DNA of 64,000 bases from the NCBI GenBank assembly GCA_963809695.1, contig CAWEKI010000010.1, positions 434,001-498,000 of the forward strand. Direction: 5' to 3'. The stretch is from JAGDMJ01 sp963809695 (GTDB taxonomy: Bacteria > Bacteroidota > Ignavibacteria > UBA10030 > UBA6906). Position 1 is the stretch's first letter. Each line of letters starts with the position of its first letter. Positions 58,683-64,000 of the stretch are shown here, piece by piece. The position numbers and the translations under genes are program-made. The notes below the pieces were generated by a model. It was not told the origin of the DNA. It ran no database searches and saw only the letters and a program-made list of their open reading frames with translations.

Positions 58683-58991
58683 TGTCCCTCCACGATTTGA
58701 TACCGACGAGTGATCGACACGAACAGGCACACTGATGCATCCCCTTGTGTAGACAAGGGCAGTTCTATTGAAGGTTGAGGTGGAGCGAACACGAGGAGTC
58801 CCCGGCGGAGAGTAATGCAAACGGCGGACGATGTGTGATGTCAACGACAAGCCTCGTATTCCAATGAACGGTGGCAAGAAAGTACGGAAAAAAAGCCGGA
58901 AAGTCAAGAATCTTGCTTGTGCCGCTGCGTTCCCGTATATTAACAGATTGAAAACGCAACCTTCTCTTAATCTCGGAGCGCACACTCTCTT
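58683..58991. other. Divergent intergenic region between the oxidase operon and bshC
   Basis: The 309 bp hold no gene. A perfect 7-bp dyad CCCTTGT/ACAAGGG (58742-58748 and 58753-58759, loop GTAG) lies about 60 bp before the cupredoxin ATG and could be an operator for the oxidase operon. A TTGACA (minus strand, about 58846-58841) has no good -10 at the usual distance. The bshC promoter lies at 58913-58943. Confidence 0.5.
58913..58943 (+). promoter_or_regulatory. Putative bshC promoter
   Basis: TTGCTT (58913-58918), 17 bases, then TATATTAA (58936-58943), almost the same as the cdd promoter. The leader to the ATG at 58992 is about 42 bases. Confidence 0.6.
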
Positions 58992-60644
58992 ATGAACGAC
59001 ATTCCGCGGTGGATTGAATTCTCGGACCTGCCTTCGGCTGCCGGAGGCTTCTCGAAGTTGTTTCTGGACTATCTGCAGAACTCCCCTGATACCCGGCCCT
59101 TCTACAGGCATCATTTCCGAGATGCTGACGCGTATCAGGCGGTCATGGCTCAGGTGGCCACCCACGAGCCCGACCGAAAAACCGTTGGCGACGTCCTGCG
59201 TGAGCAGAACAGTGCGTTCGGTTCCGACCCCCAGGCATTCGAGAATATTGCACTGCTCGAGAAGCCAGGGACCTATGCCGTCGTCACCGGGCAACAAGTG
59301 GGACTGTTTGGCGGGCCCCTGTATACGGTGTTCAAGACGCTCACGGCACTGAAGCTTGTGCGGACGCTCAAGACCCGCTACCCGGACAAGAATTTCGTGC
59401 CGGTCTTCTGGGTCGAGGGGGAAGACCATGACTTCGCCGAGATGAACAGCATCACGGTCCTGGACCCTGAGGGGAAGCCAGTCACGGTGGAATACCTGCC
59501 GGGAGGAGTGCTGCCTGAGCGCAATCTTGGCGCGGTGGGGGAAATCGTCTTCGACGCCACGCTCGTCCAAACGCTGGAAGCATTGCGCACAGCTCTTCAG
59601 AAAACCGAGTACACGGAGAGTCTCATGCAACGGCTCACCGAATGTTATGTCCCCGGCCGGTCGTTCAATCAGGCATTCGTGGCCTGGATGAACAACCTGT
59701 TCAAGGAGCAGGGCCTGGTATTCATCTCTCCGAATCATCCACGGCTCAAGCAACTCCTCTCCCCCATTTTCGTTAAGGAATTGACGGAATTCCCGAAGGC
59801 TTCACAGCTGGTCATAGGCCAGAGCGCGGAGCTGGAGCACAAGTACCATGCTCAGATCAAGACCAAGTCCATCAACCTTTTCATGTTCCACAAGGGGGGG
59901 AGATATCTGATCGAACCGCGGGAGCATGATTTCAGTTTGAAGGGAACTCGTCACTTCCTGAGCACCGAGGAGATGATCCGCATCGCAGGCGAAAGCCCGG
60001 CGCAGCTGAGCCCCAACGTCGTGCTCCGTCCGATCGCGCAGGATACGCTTCTCCCTACCGTTGCCTACATCGCCGGACCCTCCGAGATCGCGTATCAGGC
60101 ACAGCTGCGCCCCGTGTACGACTATTTCGGCGTCACCCAGCCGGTCATCTACCCCCGTGCAAGCGCTTCGTTCGTGGAAGAACGGGTAAAACGGATTACC
60201 GAGAAATATGGTGTGGAGATTCTTGACTTCTTCAAGGACAAGGACGAGATCACCGCGCGTGTCGTGGAGGAGATCTCCAGCGTGAAGCTGGATCAGGTCT
60301 TCGGTGAGGCTGACCGGCAGATCCAGGATGCCATGCAGCAACTCAAGTTCGGGCTCAAGGAGGTGGATCCCACGCTGGTCGGCGCTCTCGACACCGTGAA
60401 TCAGAAGATCAAGACGAACGTCAGTCTGCTCAGAGGAAAAGCCCTCGAAGCCCAGAAGCGGCGCAATGAAACGGCCGTGCGGCAGATCGAGAAGTCCGTC
60501 GATGCGCTCCTGCCCGCGGGAGGGCTCCAGGAGCGAGAGATCAACGTGACGTACTATCTGAACAAATACGGCCCGGACATCGTCCGCTGGCTCATGCGCG
60601 AGCTGGAAGAAGACGGCTTCAAGCATCAGCTCCTTTCCATGTGA
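58992..60644 (+). CDS. bshC: Bacillithiol biosynthesis cysteine-adding enzyme
   Basis: A 550-residue enzyme that joins cysteine to glucosaminyl-malate in the last step of bacillithiol synthesis. Typical blocks: VVTGQQVGLFGGPLYTVFKTLTAL, PVFWVEGEDHDFAEMN and YPRASASFVEERV, with a C-terminal coiled coil (about 420-500) that mediates dimerisation. The length is normal. bshA and bshB are not in the window. It implies that the organism uses bacillithiol as its low-molecular-weight thiol, consistent with the two PrxQ-type peroxiredoxins. Confidence 0.93.
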   Translation: MNDIPRWIEFSDLPSAAGGFSKLFLDYLQNSPDTRPFYRHHFRDADAYQAVMAQVATHEPDRKTVGDVLREQNSAFGSDPQAFENIALLEKPGTYAVVTGQQVGLFGGPLYTVFKTLTALKLVRTLKTRYPDKNFVPVFWVEGEDHDFAEMNSITVLDPEGKPVTVEYLPGGVLPERNLGAVGEIVFDATLVQTLEALRTALQKTEYTESLMQRLTECYVPGRSFNQAFVAWMNNLFKEQGLVFISPNHPRLKQLLSPIFVKELTEFPKASQLVIGQSAELEHKYHAQIKTKSINLFMFHKGGRYLIEPREHDFSLKGTRHFLSTEEMIRIAGESPAQLSPNVVLRPIAQDTLLPTVAYIAGPSEIAYQAQLRPVYDYFGVTQPVIYPRASASFVEERVKRITEKYGVEILDFFKDKDEITARVVEEISSVKLDQVFGEADRQIQDAMQQLKFGLKEVDPTLVGALDTVNQKIKTNVSLLRGKALEAQKRRNETAVRQIEKSVDALLPAGGLQEREINVTYYLNKYGPDIVRWLMRELEEDGFKHQLLSM

Positions 60645-60670
60645 GCGTGATGCTCCGCGCGACAACACAG

Positions 60671-60694
60671 AAGCCCGGCCTCGCGGCCGGGCTT
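60671..60694. terminator. GC-rich hairpin between convergent bshC and pnp
   Basis: AAGCCCGGCC (60671-60680), loop TCGC, GGCCGGGCTT (60685-60694) is a perfect 10-bp stem. It lies 26 bp after bshC and 49 bp after the end of pnp on the other strand, so it can serve both. The T-tracts are short (only the final TT), so efficiency may be moderate. Confidence 0.65.
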
Positions 60695-60743
60695 CGTCAG
60701 TTCTGCCCTCTGGTCTGGTCGACCATGGGGACACATCACCCCG

Positions 60744-62927
60744 CTATTCCTCGTCCCCCGATCCTTGTGGCGTGTGATGTTTCTCGGAGGGTCTATGCTC
60801 ATCGTGGTGCTTCCCGGCGGGTGGGCCGTCGTGATGCTTCTGCGGTTCCGGCTTCATGAGTGCCTTTCGGCTCAGCTTGAACCGTCCCTGCTCATCCTTC
60901 TCGGTGATTTTCACATCGAACTGATCACCCACCTTCACCACGTCCGAGGGCTTGTTCACACGCTTCACGTCGAGTTGTGAGACATGCACCAGGCCTTCCT
61001 TTCCAGGCAGGAATTCCACAAAGGCGCCGAAATCTGTGACTTTCTTCACCGTCGCCGGGTACACTTTGCCCACTTCCGGGACCTCCGTGATGCGGCTGAT
61101 CGCCATGATCGCCTTGTCGGCCGATTCTTTTGACGTAGCGGCAACCACCACGGACCCATCATCCTCGATATTCACCTCCGCCCCGCTGTCCTTAACGATC
61201 TGGCGGATATTTTTGCCGCCGGGCCCGATTAATGCCCCGATCATGTCCACGGGTATGTGCAACGTCGTCAGGCGCGGAGCGAATGGCGATAGATCCGGAC
61301 GGGGCGCAGAGATCGCCGCCGCCATCTTGTCGAGGATATGCATGCGTCCGGCACGGGCCTGCTCCAACGCGGTTCTCATAATATCGAGGGAAATACCGCG
61401 GATCTTGATGTCCATCTGGAACGCCGTGATCCCATCCCGCGTGCCTGCGACCTTGAAATCCATGTCGCCCAGGTGATCTTCATTGCCCAGAATGTCGCTC
61501 AGGACCGCCACGCGGCTTTCCTCTTTGACGAGGCCCATCGCAATTCCCGCGACCGGCCTTTGCAGCGGCGCGCCACCGTCCTGGAGGGCAAGTGTCGCGG
61601 CGCATACTGTGGCCATTGATGATGAGCCGTTCGACTCGAGGATGTCCGAGACAATCCGGATCGTATAGGGGAATTGATCCTCGGGCGGCATAAGATACTT
61701 GATTGAACGCTCCGCGAGCGCTCCGTGGCCAATCTCCCGGCGCCCTGTGGACCCGAGTCTGCCCACCTCCCCCACCGAGAACGGAGGGAAGTTGTAATGC
61801 AGCATGAACCTCTTTGTGGAGTCCGGGAGAAGCCCGTCGATGACCTGCTCGTCCAGCTTCGTCCCGAGCGTCAGCGTGGTCAGGCTCTGGGTCTCGCCCC
61901 GTTGGAACAGGGCCGACCCATGCGTTCGTGGCAAGAGACCAATTTCAATGGTGATGGGCCTGATATCTGTCAGGCCGCGGCCATCGAGCCGTTTTCCTGA
62001 GCTCAGGATCATCTCCCGCATTGCCTTGTATTCCATGTCGTGAAGCATCGCGGCGATTGTCTTTTCCTTGCCGGGATGGTTCGCCACGAGCGCGTTGGAG
62101 ACCTCATCATAGATCAGGCCCGTCTGCTTTGCCCGCTCCTCCTTCAGCATCGGTGTGCTGGCAAGGGTCGTGATCCTGTCCCGAACGATCGCCCGGATGT
62201 CCGCGAGAAGCTGATCGTCCGAAGGCAGCGCCGGTGCAACGCGCTTGGGACGGCCGCACTCCCGGGCAAGTTCCTCCTGGAGTGCGCACATCTGCTTGAT
62301 ATGACCGTGCGCGAACGCCAGAGCATCCAGCATGTCCTTCTCGGAGATCTCGCGTGCGTCCCCCTCTACCATCACGATCGAGTCCGACGTGCCGGCCACG
62401 GTCACGTCCATATCGCTTCTGGCAAGCTCGGAAAACGTGGGATTGATAACCAATTGCCCTTCGATCCTCCCGACACGCACTTCCGCGATTGGTCCTTCGA
62501 ACGGAATGTCCGATATCATCAGTGCTGCGGACGCCGCAACGGCACCCAGGATATCCCCGTCATGCTCCTGATCGGAGGAGTACACGGTTACGATGACCTG
62601 CGTCTCGTTCTGGAACCAGTCGGGGAACATCGGGCGAATGGGCCGGTCGATCAGGCGCGAAGAAAGGATTTCTTTCTCCGAAGGGCGTGCCTCTCGTTTG
62701 AAGAATCCCCCGGGAATTTTCCCGGCGGAGGCGGCCTTTTCCCGGTATTCCACCTGCAACGGGAAATAGTCGAGATTGTCGTTTGCTTCCTTGCTCGCAA
62801 CTACAGCTGCCAGCACCATCGTGTCGCCGAACCTTGCCATCACAGCCCCGTCTGCCTGCTTGGCGAACCGGCCTGTCTCAAGCGAGAAGATTTTCCCGCC
62901 AATATTGATTTCCTTTGATACCTTCAT
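60744..62927 (-). CDS. pnp: Polyribonucleotide nucleotidyltransferase (PNPase)
   Basis: A 727-residue 3'-5' phosphorolytic exoribonuclease. It has two RNase PH-like cores (the second with RRLDGRG-like GKRLDGRGLTDIRPI and FQRGETQSL), a linking helical domain, a KH domain (LIGPGGKNIRQI) and an S1 domain (GAFVEFLPGKEGLVHVSQL). After the S1 domain there is a His/Lys/Pro-rich tail of about 35 residues (QKHHDGPPAGKHHDEH and on). It lies 50 bp after rpsO, the classic gene pair. Confidence 0.96.
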   Translation of the reverse strand: MKVSKEINIGGKIFSLETGRFAKQADGAVMARFGDTMVLAAVVASKEANDNLDYFPLQVEYREKAASAGKIPGGFFKREARPSEKEILSSRLIDRPIRPMFPDWFQNETQVIVTVYSSDQEHDGDILGAVAASAALMISDIPFEGPIAEVRVGRIEGQLVINPTFSELARSDMDVTVAGTSDSIVMVEGDAREISEKDMLDALAFAHGHIKQMCALQEELARECGRPKRVAPALPSDDQLLADIRAIVRDRITTLASTPMLKEERAKQTGLIYDEVSNALVANHPGKEKTIAAMLHDMEYKAMREMILSSGKRLDGRGLTDIRPITIEIGLLPRTHGSALFQRGETQSLTTLTLGTKLDEQVIDGLLPDSTKRFMLHYNFPPFSVGEVGRLGSTGRREIGHGALAERSIKYLMPPEDQFPYTIRIVSDILESNGSSSMATVCAATLALQDGGAPLQRPVAGIAMGLVKEESRVAVLSDILGNEDHLGDMDFKVAGTRDGITAFQMDIKIRGISLDIMRTALEQARAGRMHILDKMAAAISAPRPDLSPFAPRLTTLHIPVDMIGALIGPGGKNIRQIVKDSGAEVNIEDDGSVVVAATSKESADKAIMAISRITEVPEVGKVYPATVKKVTDFGAFVEFLPGKEGLVHVSQLDVKRVNKPSDVVKVGDQFDVKITEKDEQGRFKLSRKALMKPEPQKHHDGPPAGKHHDEHRPSEKHHTPQGSGDEE

Positions 62928-62977
62928 ATTCCTTTTCTTTCCTGCGTCTGATTTACGTACGGATCCGGAGACCCGCT

Positions 62978-63247
62978 TTACTTGCGGATCTGAAGATCCG
63001 CGATGATCTTTCTGTAACGGTCAATATTCTTTTCCTGCAGATAATCGAGCAGTCGGCGCCGCTTGCCGACCATTTTCAGCAGCCCCACGCGCGAGTGGTG
63101 ATCCTTCGTAAACTTCTCGAAGTGCGGCGTCAGATCGTTGATGCGGGCGGTCAGAAGGGCGATCTGGACTTCGGGGGTTCCCGTGTCCTTCGGGTCCTTA
63201 CCGTATTTCTTGATGATCTCCGACTTCTGTTCCTTCGTAATAGCCAT
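62978..63247 (-). CDS. rpsO: 30S ribosomal protein S15
   Basis: An 89-residue 16S rRNA-binding protein. Family blocks GTPEVQIALLTARINDLTPHF and HHSRVGLLKMVGKRRRLLDYL are complete. An AAGGAG ribosome binding site precedes the ATG. It lies 25 bp after ribF and 50 bp before pnp. The last codons lie in a strong hairpin (62984-63001). Confidence 0.97.
   Translation of the reverse strand: MAITKEQKSEIIKKYGKDPKDTGTPEVQIALLTARINDLTPHFEKFTKDHHSRVGLLKMVGKRRRLLDYLQEKNIDRYRKIIADLQIRK
62984..63001 (-). other. Hairpin spanning the 3' end of rpsO
   Basis: GCGGATC (minus strand 63001-62995), loop TTCA, GATCCGC (62990-62984) is a perfect 7-bp stem formed by the codons for the last residues of S15. The stop codon follows directly. 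There is no T-run. It may be an RNA-processing or stabilising stem between rpsO and pnp, as that junction is a known regulatory point in other bacteria. Confidence 0.5.
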
Positions 63248-63272
63248 TGCAGATGCTCCTTGGTGTGTGAAT

Positions 63273-64000
63273 TTACCGATGGTCTTCCAACCCTGCGACG
63301 AACTTCCGGGTTTCCTCCCGGTCCTTTTCCAACTGTGCGCTCAGTTCCGCCAATGAGCCGAATTTCCGCTCATCGCGCAGTTTCCGCAGGAATTTCAGTG
63401 TGATCAAATCTCCGTAAATGTCCCCGTGAAAATCCAAAATGTGAACCTCGAGTGTTTCCTTCAACCCAGCGCTGACAGTTGGGCGAACCCCGATATTCAT
63501 CATGCCAAACCACTGCGCGTCCGCCACGTGCACACGGACCACATAGACCCCGTGCCCGGGGATCACCTTGTTCCCGGGCTCCGGGCGAATGTTTGCCGTA
63601 GGGAAACCCAGCGACGCCCCCCGCCGATCCCCTTCCACCACGCGTCCCTGCATCCCGTACACACGCCCCAGCAACGCCGTCGCCCGCCCGATTTCCCCCG
63701 CCACCAGCGCTTTCCGCACCCGCGTGCTACTGACGACCTCGCCCTCCACCTCGTAGGGGGGAACCGTCACCAGCGAAAAGCCGTGCATCCGCCCCATCAG
63801 TTCCAGCTCCCGCACGGTACCCTCACGGTCCCGGCCGAACATGTGATCGTACCCGACAACCACTTCGCTCGCCCCGACTCCGTGCACGATGTAGTCCCTG
63901 TAGAACGCGTCTGCAGAGAGCCTGGAGAACTCAATGGTGAACCTGATGACGAGCAGCAGGTCCACCCTCAGCGCATCCAGGAGCGCGACACGCTCGTCGA
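63273..64000 (-). CDS. ribF: Bifunctional riboflavin kinase/FAD synthetase (5' end missing)
   Basis: Makes FMN and then FAD from riboflavin. The C-terminal riboflavin kinase domain is complete (GDRRGASLGFPTANI, GHGVYVVRVHV and the LEVHILDFHGDIYG block). Part of the N-terminal FAD synthetase domain is visible (VVVGYDHMFGRDREG, SSTRVRKAL). The frame stays open to the window edge, where DERVALLDALRVD matches the family, so the gene continues beyond 64000. The GTG at 63965 is an internal Val, not the start. It is the first visible gene of the ribF-rpsO-pnp block. Confidence 0.94.
   Translation of the reverse strand, partial: DERVALLDALRVDLLLVIRFTIEFSRLSADAFYRDYIVHGVGASEVVVGYDHMFGRDREGTVRELELMGRMHGFSLVTVPPYEVEGEVVSSTRVRKALVAGEIGRATALLGRVYGMQGRVVEGDRRGASLGFPTANIRPEPGNKVIPGHGVYVVRVHVADAQWFGMMNIGVRPTVSAGLKETLEVHILDFHGDIYGDLITLKFLRKLRDERKFGSLAELSAQLEKDREETRKFVAGLEDHR

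Noticed and set aside
57987..59753. A 588-codon frame ending with the cupredoxin
   Set aside because: The upstream part overlaps bshC on the other strand and the promoter region. The ATG at 58682 with GGAGGGAC and a signal peptide is the true start.

Overview
The window looks like chromosomal DNA from a Gram-negative bacterium of the Bacteroidota/Chlorobiota assemblage, most likely near Ignavibacteria. This is an inference from several signs. Two secreted proteins end in type IX secretion (T9SS) sorting domains with the PNPFNP signature. The Rieske/cytochrome b pair has no cytochrome c1 or f next to it, as in green sulfur bacteria. BshC (bacillithiol synthesis) is present. Ten putative promoters share a TTGnnn-N17/18-TAnnTT architecture, close to the Bacteroidota consensus. 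The DNA is moderately GC-rich. The genes point to aerobic respiration. No rRNA, tRNA, CRISPR array, intact insertion sequence or prophage was seen.

Layout. 0-8.3 kb is loose and partly decaying: a broken T9SS beta-helix protein, a large T9SS adhesin-like protein with duplicated BACON-type domains, a remnant of an AI-2E-type transporter, an ion-transport trio (Ca2+/H+ antiporter, VIT-family protein, outer-membrane barrel) and a truncated Tat-signal fragment. 8.4-12.0 kb (+) carries dapF, a lipid kinase and the Rieske/cytochrome b complex. 12.1-20.7 kb (-) is a six-gene operon (yqeY, mutS2, biotin carboxylase, BCCP, FadL-like porin, purL) with a leader that contains a terminator-like hairpin. 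20.7-24.0 kb holds an SDR, a secreted peroxiredoxin and an M28/PDZ peptidase. 24.0-27.9 kb (-) is a seven-gene run of small metal- and redox-related proteins. 28.2-32.2 kb has tryptophanase, an orphan gene, a peroxiredoxin, apt and an enoyl-CoA hydratase. 32.3-35.6 kb (-) is a nitrogen operon, lrp-amt-glnA, with no PII gene. 35.7-37.1 kb (-) holds a PASTA protein and rpe.

37.3-47.9 kb (+) is the most unusual region. It is a nine-gene cluster with a nucleotidyltransferase, three B12-binding radical SAM enzymes (two of them tandem paralogues), a SAM methyltransferase, GT9 and GT4 glycosyltransferases, a membrane metallophosphoesterase and a SPASM-type radical SAM enzyme. I propose that it makes a modified glycolipid or surface glycan; its product is unknown. 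48.0-49.8 kb (+) is a nucleoside-salvage operon (cdd, tdk, purine nucleoside phosphorylase).

49.9-58.7 kb (-) is a complete nine-gene haem-copper oxidase operon. It starts with a blue-copper protein and ends with haem A synthesis and copper-ATPase maturation genes. Subunit I lacks the K-channel lysine and subunit II carries an extra segment inside its CuA domain. 59.0-60.6 kb (+) is bshC. 60.7-64.0 kb (-) is the conserved ribF-rpsO-pnp block, with ribF cut by the window edge.
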